This document shows, one piece after another, positions 7,359 through 16,991 of a DNA stretch of 64,000 nt (position 1 is the first letter of the stretch; each line of letters begins with the position of its first letter). The DNA comes from Flavobacterium agricola (lineage in GTDB: Bacteria; Bacteroidota; Bacteroidia; Flavobacteriales; Flavobacteriaceae). The stretch is taken from NCBI RefSeq assembly GCF_025919725.1, contig NZ_CP081495.1, positions 2,604,001 through 2,668,000 of the forward strand, read 5' to 3'. Both the position numbers and the translations under genes were made by a program. The notes beneath the pieces are model-generated. The model searched no databases, had not been told where the DNA came from, and saw nothing but the letters and a program-made list of their open reading frames with translations.

Positions 7359-8291
7359 TTATTTAAATTTTTGTTTTTCAATAAGATACGTAACTAAGTT
7401 TTTTTGCATATTTTCATTTATATCGCTCATTATGTAATCTATTTGATATTGTTTACATAATTCTATTGTTTTTTGCACCTGTTTTTGTGCTAGGGTTTTG
7501 TACGTTTCTTGCAGCAGATCGGTATGAATATTTATAACTTCTCCAGTTTCTAAATCAACAAATTTTTTTGCTTCGGCCTCAAAATTAAAATCCATTTCTG
7601 TTTTTTTATCTAAAACGTGAAATAAAACTACCTTGTGTTTGTTGTGTTTTAAATGTTGTAATGCTTGCAGTAAAGCTTGTGTTTGTGTATTTGCGCTAAA
7701 CATATCACTAAAAATAATTATTAAGCTGCGTTTGTGAATTTTTTCGGCAATTAAATGTAATGTTTCTGCAATATTGGTTTGAGCTTTTTTAGGAGTTGAA
7801 AAGCAAACTAGATTTAATTGTTCTATTAAAAGATTATGATGCCTTTCGTTGCCTTGTTCTTTTGTTGTAAAATCTATTTTATCACTAAAAATGGTTAAGC
7901 CGGCTGCATCACGTTGTTTTTTAATCAATTTTAATAAAGCTGCTGCCATTAAGGCTGCGTACTGAATTTTGTTGGCCGGAAATACTTGGTTTGCATTTGT
8001 TTTAGGATAATGCATGGATGAAGAATTATCAAAAATGATATGGCATCTTAAATTGGTTTCGTCATCGTAAGTTTTTACATATAATTTGTCGGTTTTGGCG
8101 TAAACTTTCCAATCTATATTTTTAGTGCTTTCGCCGGGGTTGTATATTTTGTGCTCTGCAAATTCGGACGAAAAGCCATGAAACGGACTTTTATGAATAC
8201 CCGAAATAAAACCTTCAACCACTTGATTGGCTAGTAAATTAAAATGATTTAAAAAATCGAGCGCTTCGGTTTGCGTTTGTAGGTTTTTCAT
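7359..8291 (-). CDS. DUF58 domain-containing protein
   Basis: A 310-residue soluble protein of the DUF58 (PF01882) group with a von Willebrand A-like fold. The DUF58 core is seen as YNPGESTKNIDWKVYAKT near residue 50, and the MIDAS-like DNSSSMHYP near residue 90. These proteins usually sit beside MoxR ATPases and transglutaminase-like proteins and are thought to help assemble enzyme complexes; here neither partner is adjacent, which is unusual. It lies between tRNA-Asp copy 5 and the M3 peptidase, separated from the latter by a hairpin terminator. Confidence 0.9.
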   Translation of the reverse strand: MKNLQTQTEALDFLNHFNLLANQVVEGFISGIHKSPFHGFSSEFAEHKIYNPGESTKNIDWKVYAKTDKLYVKTYDDETNLRCHIIFDNSSSMHYPKTNANQVFPANKIQYAALMAAALLKLIKKQRDAAGLTIFSDKIDFTTKEQGNERHHNLLIEQLNLVCFSTPKKAQTNIAETLHLIAEKIHKRSLIIIFSDMFSANTQTQALLQALQHLKHNKHKVVLFHVLDKKTEMDFNFEAEAKKFVDLETGEVINIHTDLLQETYKTLAQKQVQKTIELCKQYQIDYIMSDINENMQKNLVTYLIEKQKFK

Positions 8292-8313
8292 GCGTAGGTT
8301 TTTATTAAAAATA

Positions 8314-8346
8314 AAAAAAGGATTTCAATTGCTGAAATCCTTTTTG
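8314..8346 (-). terminator. Terminator of the M3 peptidase gene
   Basis: AAAAAGGATTTCA (8315-8327) pairs with TGAAATCCTTTTT (8333-8345) around a five-base loop, with a T tract on the minus strand. It is directly downstream of the M3 peptidase stop. Confidence 0.85.
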
Positions 8347-8353
8347 GTAATTC

Positions 8354-10475
8354 TTATTTTAAACCACGTTTTTTACGTAATGCGTCTGTTTTAGGTTCGA
8401 AACCACGGAATTTTTTGTACAATTCCATTGAATCTTCACTTCCGCCTTTTTCTAATACGTTTTCGCGGAAAAGTTTTGCTTTTTCTGGGTTGAATAAATC
8501 TCCCGTTTCAACAAACGCTTCAAATGCATCCGTATCTAAAACTCCTGACCAAATGTAGCTGTAATATCCTGCTGAATATCCGCCTGAGAAAATATGGCTG
8601 AAATAGGTTGATTTGTAACGAGGAATAATTTCATCCATTAAATTCATGTTTTTAGTAGATTGTGCTTCGAATGTTTCAGCATCAACAACAATAGGTTGTT
8701 TTGTTGTGTGATAATCCATATCTAATTTAGAAGCAGCTAAATATTCTACCGTTTGGAATCCTTGATCAAAAGTTCCTGTGTTTTGAATTTTAGTGATTAA
8801 TTCGTCAGAAATAACTTCGCCTGTTTTGTAATGTTTTGCATACGTTTTTAAAACTTCTGGTTCTAAAGCCCAGTTTTCCATAACTTGAGATGGTAGCTCA
8901 ACAAAATCGCGTGAAACGCTTGTTCCTGCAATACTTTGGTAGTTTACGTTAGATAATAATCCGTGTAACGCGTGCCCAAACTCGTGGAAAAATGTTGTTA
9001 CTTCATCTGTTGTTAATAATGCTGGAGCATCACCCGATGGTTTTGTAAAGTTACAAACAATAGAAATTACTGGAATTTCACGTTTACCATCTTTAATGTA
9101 TTGCGCGCGGTATGATGTCATCCAAGCACCGCTGCGTTTTGATTCGCGGGTGGAAATCCATATATAAAATCCCAACTAAATCACCATTTTTTTCGTAAAC
9201 TTCCCAAGCAGTTGCATCTTTGTGGTAAACCGGAATATTTTTGTTTTCTTTGTACGTTAAACCAAATAAGTTGTTGGTTACGTTAAAAATTCCTTGACGT
9301 ACGCTTTCGATGCTGAAATACGGTTTTAATTCTTCTTCAGATAAATCGTATTTTGCTTTTCTGATTTTTTCGGTGTAATATCTCCAATCCCATGGCTCAA
9401 CAGTTTTAATACCGTCTTTTGCAGCTAGTTCTTGAATATCTTTTAATTCTTCACCTGCTTTTGTTAACGCTGGCGTCCACAATTCATTTAATAAATTGTT
9501 TACGTTTGTTGCGTTTTTAGCCATTGTGTTTTCTAGGGCATAAGCAGCGTGCGAATCGTAACCTAAGATTTTAGCTTTTTCTAAACGTAGGTTTGCAATT
9601 TCGATAGCGATTTTTTTGTTATCGAATTCGTTATTGTTGTTTCCTTTGTTTTGAAAAGCAGTCCAAATTTCTTTTCTTAATTCGCGGTTGTCAGCAAATT
9701 GTAAAAACGGAATTACGCTTGGGTTTTGTAAGGTAAAAATGTATGTACCTGGTTTGTTGTTTGCAATTCCTGTTAATCTTGCTTCTTCAATTAATTCTGG
9801 AGATAAACCTTTTAAATCGTTTACGTTAGTAACTTCTAGTTTATATCCGTTAACTTCTTTTAATAAATTGCTTCCGTATTGTAAGCTTAGTAATGAAAGT
9901 TTAGAATTGATTTCTGATAATTTTGCGCGATCGGCAGCGTTTAATTTCGCACCGTTTCTTACAAATGCATTGTAAGTTCTTTCTAATAAAACAGCTTCTT
10001 CAGATGTGTATTCTCTTTGTCCTTTGTTGTTCCAAACCGTTTCTACACGTTCAAACAAATCGTCGTTCATGTAAATTTTGTCGTTGTGTTTAGACATGGT
10101 TGGTGCTAACTTTTTAGACAAATCTTGTAATTCCTGATTTGTGTTTGCACTTGTTAAGTTGTAAAACACAGAAGAAACGCGTTTTAAATCTTTACCAGAA
10201 TTTTCTAAAGCAACAATAGTGTTTTCAAAAGTTGCTTCTTCTGGATTAGCAGTAATAGTTTCGATTTCTACAACCTGATCATCTAAACCTTTTAAAATAG
10301 CTGGTTCAAAATGACTGTTTTGGATTAAGTGAAAAGGTGGAACTTGGTACGGTGTGTTCCAATCTGCTAATAACGGGTTGGTTTCAGCAGTTTTCTTTTC
10401 TGTTTCTTTTTGCGTTCCGCAAGAAACAGCTCCTAATCCAACGGTAGTTAAAATAATGATACTTTTTGTGTTCAT
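8354..10475 (-). pseudogene. M3 family metallopeptidase (Dcp-like) lipoprotein, frameshifted
   Basis: Together the two frames encode about 706 residues of a peptidyl-dipeptidase Dcp/oligopeptidase A-type zinc peptidase. The N-terminus (MNTKSIIILTTVGLGAVSC) is a lipoprotein signal with Cys19. The 5' frame runs from 10475 to about 9150 and ends after YMDFHPR; the 3' frame resumes with ESKRSGAW and carries the zinc motif HEFGH near residue 500. The family sequence here is DFHPRESKRSGAW, so two bases are missing at 9143-9152: CACCCGCGAA stands where CACCCGCGCGAA is needed. Both halves are well conserved, which suggests a sequencing error or very recent mutation. Family role: cutting oligopeptides to dipeptides, here in the periplasm or at the outer membrane. 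Confidence 0.88.
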
Positions 10476-10551
10476 CTTTTTAATTTGTGTTAGTGAGAAT
10501 TTTATATCCTAGCAAGTTACTAATATTTTTTATGTATCAAAATACTAACGC

Positions 10552-10580
10552 AAAAAAAGCCCAAACAAAAGTTTGGGCTT
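10552..10580 (-). terminator. Terminator of the tRNA-Phe array
   Basis: AAGCCCAAAC (10557-10566) and GTTTGGGCTT (10571-10580) form a perfect ten-pair stem with an AAAA loop. Seven A on the + strand give the minus-strand T tract immediately after it. Confidence 0.9.
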
Positions 10581-10584
10581 TATG

Positions 10585-10657
<73 letters not shown>

Positions 10658-10683
10658 AGTAATAGGTTTATTTCAAAAAAAAG

Positions 10684-10756
<73 letters not shown>

Positions 10757-10782
10757 AGTAATAGGTTTGTTTCAAAAAAAAG

Positions 10783-10855
<73 letters not shown>

Positions 10856-10880
10856 AGTAATAGGTTTGTTTCAAAAAAAG

Positions 10881-10953
<73 letters not shown>

Positions 10954-10989
10954 AGTAAGTTTTGCACAACTACTTTGTTAATGCGAGTG

Positions 10990-11020
10990 CAAATATAGTA
11001 CGAAATTTCATTTCTACAAA
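10990..11020 (-). promoter_or_regulatory. Promoter of the tRNA-Phe array
   Basis: On the minus strand TTTG (11017-11020), then 19 bases, then TATATTTG (10990-10997): an exact TTTG-N19-TAnnTTTG arrangement. It is divergent from the coaX promoter. Confidence 0.75.
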
Positions 11021-11046
11021 CATACCGAAATAAAAAAATCTATTTA

Positions 11047-11054
11047 TATCTTTG
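11047..11054 (+). promoter_or_regulatory. Promoter -7 element for coaX
   Basis: TATCTTTG lies 19 bases before the coaX ATG and matches TAnnTTTG. No clear -33 TTG at the usual distance. Confidence 0.55.
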
Positions 11055-11073
11055 AGTTACCTAATTTTGAATT

Positions 11074-11808
11074 ATGTTGTTAGTTATTGATGTTGGAAAT
11101 ACACGTGTCAAACTATTTGTATATGAGGATAATGAGTTGATTTCACAACAAGCCTTATTGCATGATAATTTTTATGAAAATTTTTTAATTTTTTTTAAAC
11201 AAAATGCTACAATCAGCCACGTTATTCTTTCTTCTGTCGGAAATTTAGATCTAAAAGTGATTGAATTTCTGAAAAAGCACACTGCTTTTACTCAGGTAAC
11301 CTATCAATCAGCATTACCTTTTGTAAACGATTACGCTACGCCTGCAACTTTAGGTGTTGATCGTATTGTTTTAGCGGCTGGTGCAGTTTTAGATTATCCA
11401 AACCAAAATAGATTGGTGATTGATTTAGGGACTTGTATTACCTATGATTTTATTACGGCTGATAACCATTATAAAGGTGGTGCTATATCGCCCGGATTAC
11501 AAATGCGTTACCAAGCTTTAGCTCATTTTACGGCTAAATTACCTTTGTTGTCGTTTGAAGAACCTGATTATTTAATAGGAAACACCACAAACCAATCTAT
11601 ACAGAGCGGGGTTTTTAATGGTTTTGTGAATGAAATTAATGGATTTATAGCCGATTATGAAAAACATTTTACTAATTTAGCCGTAATTTTAACTGGCGGT
11701 GATTGTGAGGTGTTGTCTAAAAAAATAAAAAGCAACATATTTGTTACCCCAAACTTTTTAACCGATAGTTTAAAAAAATTACACGATTATATAGCAACAA
11801 CTCAATGA
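11074..11808 (+). CDS. coaX: Type III pantothenate kinase CoaX
   Basis: A 244-residue cytosolic enzyme that phosphorylates pantothenate, the first step of coenzyme A synthesis. Acetate-kinase-superfamily motifs are present: DVGNTRVKLF (6-15, phosphate binding), GVDRIVLAAGA near residue 95, DLGTCITYDF near residue 115 with the catalytic Asp, and the C-terminal LTGGD. It heads a run of genes and overlaps the next by four bases (ATGA). Length is normal for the family. Confidence 0.95.
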   Translation: MLLVIDVGNTRVKLFVYEDNELISQQALLHDNFYENFLIFFKQNATISHVILSSVGNLDLKVIEFLKKHTAFTQVTYQSALPFVNDYATPATLGVDRIVLAAGAVLDYPNQNRLVIDLGTCITYDFITADNHYKGGAISPGLQMRYQALAHFTAKLPLLSFEEPDYLIGNTTNQSIQSGVFNGFVNEINGFIADYEKHFTNLAVILTGGDCEVLSKKIKSNIFVTPNFLTDSLKKLHDYIATTQ

Positions 11809-13055
11809 TTAAAAAAATAATTTTTAGCGCAAGCATCCTATTTTCAACGGTTGCCTTAGCACAAACAGATGCCGGATCGCCTTATTCATTTTTTGGTTTA
11901 GGAGATCAAAAATTTATCGGAACAAACGAACACAGAGCCATGGGTGGTTTAAGCGTTATTGGAGATAGTATTCACTTAAATTTAAACAATCCTGCTTCGT
12001 ACGCCGATCTTGCGCTTACTACGTTTTCTTTTGGAGGTAGTAATAAAAGTTACAGCTTACAATCGGATCAAGGAAAAGAAAGTATTAACCGCACAGCATT
12101 AGATTATTTAGCTATTGGGTTACCTATTACTAAAAAATCTGGGGTTAGTTTTGGCTTAATGCCGGTAACATCGGTTGGATATAAAATTCAGAATCAAGGC
12201 GTTTTTGACGGATTAGCGCAATCTGTGCAATATTCTGGATCAGGTGGGTTAAATAAAGTTTATGTTGGTTTTGGTTACAAAATAACAAAAGAACTTAGTG
12301 TTGGTGCAGATGCACAATATTACTTTGGTAGTGCAGATACCAAAACATTATTGGCTACGCAAGGCGTGCAATATTTAAGCCGCTCTACAAACGTAAACGA
12401 AAACCGTGGGGTAGCATTTAATGTTGGGGCAATGTATCAAACAAAAATTAAAAAATACGATTTTCACTCAAGCGCAACTTTTACGCCGCAATCTAACTTA
12501 ACATCAACGCATGTACGTAATATTGGTACAGTAATTTTAGGTAACGATTTAAGTGAATTTTTAATTGAAGAACGTCGTATTGATGTGCCAGATAGCAAAT
12601 TTAAATTACCTGCAACTTATAGTGTTGGTACTTCTTTCGGGTTAATCCGCAAATGGATGATTGGCGCGCAAGCAACTTTTTCTGATTCAAAAGGAATTGT
12701 TGATGGTGTTTCGTTATCTAATTTAAAATACAACAATTCAAGCCGTTTTACTTTAGGTGGCTATTATGTGCCTAAGTACAATTCTTTTAATAGCTATTTT
12801 AGTCGTGTAACCTACCGTGCTGGTATTCGTTATGAAGATACTGGAATGGAACTTAACAATCAAAAAATTAATGATTTTGCAGTTTCTGCTGGTTTAGGTT
12901 TACCTTTAGGATTAAGTTTTTCTAACCTAAACTTAGGTTTTGAATACGGAACGCGCGGTACACAATCAGCCGGATTAATTAAAGAAAATTATTTTATGAT
13001 AACCCTAGGTTTATCATTTAACGACAGATGGTTCCAAAAAGTTAAATACAACTAA
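11805..13055 (+). CDS. Outer-membrane beta-barrel protein
   Basis: A 416-residue exported protein with signal peptide MIKKIIFSASILFSTVALAQ. The mature start, TDAGSPYSFFGLGD followed by HRAMGGL and LNLNNPASYADL, is the FadL/PorV-like opening common to Bacteroidota barrel proteins, and the rest alternates short turns and strands, ending in an aromatic strand. The substrate is unknown. It is translationally coupled to coaX by a four-base overlap and followed two bases later by lptC, so it is probably in an envelope-biogenesis operon. Confidence 0.85.
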   Translation: MIKKIIFSASILFSTVALAQTDAGSPYSFFGLGDQKFIGTNEHRAMGGLSVIGDSIHLNLNNPASYADLALTTFSFGGSNKSYSLQSDQGKESINRTALDYLAIGLPITKKSGVSFGLMPVTSVGYKIQNQGVFDGLAQSVQYSGSGGLNKVYVGFGYKITKELSVGADAQYYFGSADTKTLLATQGVQYLSRSTNVNENRGVAFNVGAMYQTKIKKYDFHSSATFTPQSNLTSTHVRNIGTVILGNDLSEFLIEERRIDVPDSKFKLPATYSVGTSFGLIRKWMIGAQATFSDSKGIVDGVSLSNLKYNNSSRFTLGGYYVPKYNSFNSYFSRVTYRAGIRYEDTGMELNNQKINDFAVSAGLGLPLGLSFSNLNLGFEYGTRGTQSAGLIKENYFMITLGLSFNDRWFQKVKYN

Positions 13056-13057
13056 TA

Positions 13058-13627
13058 GTGAATTTTCCTTTTACACAAATCAAAAACATTTTAGTCATGG
13101 CTAGCGCTATGACTGTGTTTTTTTCATGTACTAACGATTTTAAAGAGATACAGCAATTAAATGCCACAACTTTTGAACCGCAAACCGAAGCCGAAAATAT
13201 ACATTTAAAATATACGGATTCAGGAGCGGTACGTGCCATTTTAATTAGCCCGTTAATGTTAGATTATTCTAACGCAAAGTTTCCGTTTTCAGAATTTCCT
13301 GAAGGAATAGATTTAACTGTTTTTGATAGCGATAATAAAGAAAACTACGTAACCTCTAAATACGCAATATCGCATTCTAAAAATGAATTGATTGAATTGC
13401 TAGATAGCGTAGTTATTACAACGCATGACGGAAAGAAATTATTAACCGATCAGTTGTTTTACGATCAAAAAAGAGAATGGTTTTATACCGAAAAGCATTT
13501 TACTTTTATTGATGAAACAGGAAATTACATTCAAGGACCAGGAATAGATTTTAGTAAAGATTTTAAAATATTTAATACCCAGAAAAATTCTGGTGAATAC
13601 CTAAACACACAAAATACCAATTTATGA
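13058..13627 (+). CDS. lptC: LPS export protein LptC
   Basis: A 189-residue protein read from a GTG at 13058, two bases after the preceding stop; an internal ATG at 13097 would cut the signal sequence. The N-terminus ends AMTVFFSC, a lipobox-like site. The body has the Bacteroidota LptC pattern: IHLKYTDSGAVRAILISP, then FPFSEFPEGIDLTVFD, and strands characteristic of the jellyroll that bridges LptFG to LptA. It overlaps the next gene by four bases. No other lpt gene is in this window. Confidence 0.85.
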   Translation: MNFPFTQIKNILVMASAMTVFFSCTNDFKEIQQLNATTFEPQTEAENIHLKYTDSGAVRAILISPLMLDYSNAKFPFSEFPEGIDLTVFDSDNKENYVTSKYAISHSKNELIELLDSVVITTHDGKKLLTDQLFYDQKREWFYTEKHFTFIDETGNYIQGPGIDFSKDFKIFNTQKNSGEYLNTQNTNL

Positions 13628-13830
13628 TCAAAGTAGCCCAAATTATACCTTACGTATATTTAGTACTTGCCGTATTATTTATATATGATGCGGTTGATAA
13701 ATACTTAACCGACCAAAATTATATTTTATCTGTTGCCTTTGCGGCGGTTGGTATATTTATGTTTTTCTTTAGATTACGTTTTTTAAAGAAATTAAAAGAA
13801 GAACAACAACAAGGTTCTAAAAATAAATAA
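13624..13830 (+). CDS. Small two-span membrane protein
   Basis: A 68-residue protein with two hydrophobic segments (about 7-23 and 33-50) and a basic, Gln-rich cytosolic tail (KKLKEEQQQGSKNK). Its start overlaps the lptC stop by four bases, so it is translationally coupled. I do not recognise a named family; the position suggests a role linked to envelope assembly, which is inference. Confidence 0.8.
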   Translation: MIKVAQIIPYVYLVLAVLFIYDAVDKYLTDQNYILSVAFAAVGIFMFFFRLRFLKKLKEEQQQGSKNK

Positions 13831-13924
13831 TATAACATAATCAAAAATCTTAGGTCGAAAATTTTATTATTTAACAGATAATTGTATTTTCGCTACCTGA
13901 AAAAAATAATACACATAATTATAA

Positions 13925-16027
13925 ATGGCAGTTTTATCGAAAATTAGAAAAAATTCTGTTTTACTTGTAGGTGCTATAGGAGTTGGTTTGTTTGCTTTTG
14001 TAATCGGTGACGTATTTCAAAGTGGCGGATTTGACCAGAACTCAAGATACATCGGGAGTGTAAATGGTACTGATATTTTAGCACAAAACTTTTTAGCTAA
14101 AGTAAATAACTTAGAAAGCAACGGACAAGGATCATTGTCTCAAGTTTCTAATCAAGTTTGGAATCAAGAAGTTAAATCTATCATTTTAGACGAACAATTT
14201 GAAAAAATTGGTATCGTAGTAGGTAAAGACCAATTGTTACAATACATTGTAAATTCTCCAGAATTTAGCCAAAATCCTCAGTTTTTAAACAGCGCTGGTG
14301 TTTTTGATATTAATAAGTTTAAAGAATTTTTAGCTACCATTCGTAAAACTTCGCCAGAACAATGGCAAGCTTGGTTAGGTTACGAAGCACAATTAGAGCA
14401 ATTTGCAAAAGAGCAAATGTACAATTCGTTAATCTCAGCTTCAATTTATACTACTAAATTTGATGCGCAAACCGTTAATTTCCGCGAAGCAACTTTCGTA
14501 GATTTTGATTATGTAACTTTACAGTATTCTACTGTAGCTGATGATCAAGCACAGGTATCGGATGCAGAAATTACAGCTTATGTAAAAAAACATGCTAAAT
14601 TATTTAAAACGGTACCAACACGCAGTTTTGAATATGTTTTTGTTGAAAACAAACCATCTGAAAACGACATTAAAGATGTAAACGCAGAAATGATGGATTT
14701 GTTAAACGGTAAAGTTGTTTACAACGCAGAAACCGGACAAAACGAAAATCAAGAATCATTTAAAACAACAACAAATGTTGCTGAATTTGTAAACGCAAAT
14801 TCTGAAATGCCATTCGATTCTTCATACGTTACTAAAGCTTTATTGCCTTTAGAATATCAAGAACAATTAGCAAACTTACCAGTAGGTGAAGTTTTCGGAC
14901 CATATGATTTTGACGAATATGCATTACTTACTCGTAAATTAGAAGCTAAGAAAAATGCAAGTGCAAAAGTAAGCCACATTTTAATTTCTCACGCTGAAGC
15001 AAATTCTCCTATTGGTTCTACACGTACTAAAGAAGAAGCAAAAGTTTTAGCAGATAGCTTATTAAACCAAGTGCGTACAAACCCAGCAGCTTTAGGTATT
15101 TTAGCAATGCAATACACAGACGATCCGGGTTCTAAACAAACAGGTGGTGTTTACGATAATGTACAACGCGGACAAATGGTTCCAGAATTTGATAAATTTT
15201 TATTTAATAATGCAGTAGGAGCAACCGGTGTTGTAGAAACTGATTTTGGTTACCACGTAATGCGCGTAGATGAGTTTTATGATGGAATGAAGTTGGCAAC
15301 TATCGTACGTCGCGTTCAACCATCTGCAGAAACACAAGACGAATTATTTAAAACAGCTAATTTAGTTTTTGCTGAAGCTTCAGAAGGTGCTAATTTAGCA
15401 GATGTTGCTAAAAAACATCAAGTTGTTGCAATGCCTACCGTTGTTGGTAAAAACGATGATCAAATTAACGGATTAGGTTCAAGCCGTGAAATTGTACAAT
15501 GGGCTTTTAACAAAGCAACAAAAGTTGACGAAGTTAAAAAGTTTGATATTGCTACTGGGCAAGTAATTGTAAAAGTTACTGAGAAAAATGATAGCGATTT
15601 AATGACTGCTTCTCAAGCAAAAGCTTATGTAGAACCAATTTTACGTAACGAGAAAAAAGCAGCTATTTTAAAAGCTAAATTAACAGGATCTACTTTAGCA
15701 GATATGGCTAAAAACGCTCAAACTGCAGTTTCTGTTGCAAACAACATTACTTTAGCTAATCCAAACATTGCTGGTTTAGGTATTGAACAAGAAGTTGTTG
15801 GTGCAGCTATTGGTTTAGGAGTTGATAAAATTTCTCCGGTAATTGCTGGTAACACTGGTGTTTTTGTAGTACAAGCAAAAGCTATTAAACCTGCAACTCC
15901 GTTAGTTAATCCATTATCTAAAACAATGCAAATTAACCAACAAGTTCGTGGTACTGCTGCTGCAAGAGTTTATCAATCTTTAGAAAATAAAGCTAAGATT
16001 GAAGATAATAGATACATTTTTAGATAG
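13925..16027 (+). CDS. PpiD/SurA-like peptidylprolyl isomerase
   Basis: A 700-residue inner-membrane-anchored periplasmic chaperone. One span lies at about residues 12-30. A SurA_N-like helical region follows, and a parvulin rotamase domain is seen at about 340-445 (AKVSHILISH, DPGSKQTGG, FGYHVMRV). This is the PpiD architecture of Bacteroidota and helps fold outer-membrane proteins, consistent with lptC and a barrel protein upstream. It lies 94 bases after the small membrane gene and ends at a strong terminator. Confidence 0.92.
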   Translation: MAVLSKIRKNSVLLVGAIGVGLFAFVIGDVFQSGGFDQNSRYIGSVNGTDILAQNFLAKVNNLESNGQGSLSQVSNQVWNQEVKSIILDEQFEKIGIVVGKDQLLQYIVNSPEFSQNPQFLNSAGVFDINKFKEFLATIRKTSPEQWQAWLGYEAQLEQFAKEQMYNSLISASIYTTKFDAQTVNFREATFVDFDYVTLQYSTVADDQAQVSDAEITAYVKKHAKLFKTVPTRSFEYVFVENKPSENDIKDVNAEMMDLLNGKVVYNAETGQNENQESFKTTTNVAEFVNANSEMPFDSSYVTKALLPLEYQEQLANLPVGEVFGPYDFDEYALLTRKLEAKKNASAKVSHILISHAEANSPIGSTRTKEEAKVLADSLLNQVRTNPAALGILAMQYTDDPGSKQTGGVYDNVQRGQMVPEFDKFLFNNAVGATGVVETDFGYHVMRVDEFYDGMKLATIVRRVQPSAETQDELFKTANLVFAEASEGANLADVAKKHQVVAMPTVVGKNDDQINGLGSSREIVQWAFNKATKVDEVKKFDIATGQVIVKVTEKNDSDLMTASQAKAYVEPILRNEKKAAILKAKLTGSTLADMAKNAQTAVSVANNITLANPNIAGLGIEQEVVGAAIGLGVDKISPVIAGNTGVFVVQAKAIKPATPLVNPLSKTMQINQQVRGTAAARVYQSLENKAKIEDNRYIFR

Positions 16028-16046
16028 TAATCTAATTCAAATATAT

Positions 16047-16079
16047 AAAAAAGCTCAATCGTTAGATTGAGCTTTTTTT
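16047..16079. terminator. Bidirectional terminator, PpiD / GHMP kinase
   Basis: AAAAAAGCTCAATC (16047-16060) pairs with GATTGAGCTTTTTT (16065-16078) around GTTA. It lies between two convergent genes. Confidence 0.9.
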
Positions 16080-16082
16080 ATT

Positions 16083-16985
16083 CTATAAAATCATATCTTG
16101 ATAGCTAAGTATGGTTTTGTAACCTTTTGCTTTAAAATAGGCTGTAGGATCGGTTTCAGAGGCAACTAAAACAAAATCTCCGCCCCAACCACCTAAGCTT
16201 TTTACAACGCCATTAAAATCACTAAATAATTGCTGTTGTATGGTTGGTGTTTCTAAAACCAAACTTAAGTTATTTTCGTACTCGGTTAATAAGTTAGTAA
16301 AAGCAGTAAAATTTGTAAGCTGTAAAAGCTGATCGGTTTGTTTAGAAACTTCTTGCACTTCGGTAGTTAAATTTTTTTGTTTCTTTTTAAAATTAGCAAT
16401 CGCTTCTTTACTGTCTTTTTTCTGATTTAAATAAATAAAATAAATTTTATTTGTAAATTCTGGATTGAAAGAAACCGGATGAACCAATGGTAAATTTGCT
16501 GTCATTTGATACGTTATTGGTGTGTTGTTTTGGGCACAAGCAATATCATAACCGCTACCACCAAACGATTGTTTAAGCAAAACAAAAGCATTAATTGCAA
16601 ACCACTGTGCAATGTTGTTTATTAAGGTTGATGACGAACCTAATCCCCAATTTCTCGGAAAAGTAAGTTTGGTTTCAACCGTCCAGCCGTTTTTTAAAAT
16701 TTCAGGATTTAGTTGATGTGCATGATATAAAATATCAATTAACGTATTGGATACGTGGTTAGCAAAAGTTTGTTTGCGTTGTAAAACATCGTAAACTGTA
16801 AAGCTTTCTTGGTACCAAACGGTTGCATCTGCATCGTAACTAACCCAATGTATTGTTGCATCGCTATTTTTTGTAACATGCAAATATTGTCCAAATTTTG
16901 TAGGTAAGGCAAAAACTTTTGCACCTTCAAGCACGTAATATTCGCCTAAAATAAAAAGCTTTCCGTTGCTGTAAAAAGTTTCCAT
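16083..16985 (-). CDS. GYDIA family GHMP kinase
   Basis: A 300-residue soluble kinase. It has the GHMP opening GKLFILGEYYVLEGA (8-22), the ATP loop WGLGSSSTL near residue 115, and the clade-defining GGSGYDIACAQ near 143. The family phosphorylates small alcohols such as mevalonate or its phosphates. Being six bases downstream of HMG-CoA reductase supports a mevalonate-pathway step, but which phosphorylation it performs is not evident from sequence. Confidence 0.87.
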   Translation of the reverse strand: METFYSNGKLFILGEYYVLEGAKVFALPTKFGQYLHVTKNSDATIHWVSYDADATVWYQESFTVYDVLQRKQTFANHVSNTLIDILYHAHQLNPEILKNGWTVETKLTFPRNWGLGSSSTLINNIAQWFAINAFVLLKQSFGGSGYDIACAQNNTPITYQMTANLPLVHPVSFNPEFTNKIYFIYLNQKKDSKEAIANFKKKQKNLTTEVQEVSKQTDQLLQLTNFTAFTNLLTEYENNLSLVLETPTIQQQLFSDFNGVVKSLGGWGGDFVLVASETDPTAYFKAKGYKTILSYQDMIL

Positions 16986-16991
16986 AGCAAG

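Noticed and set aside
8354..10475. Two separate genes, a lipoprotein and a short M3 peptidase
   Set aside because: The join lies inside one conserved motif (DFHPRESKR), and neither part is a complete family member.
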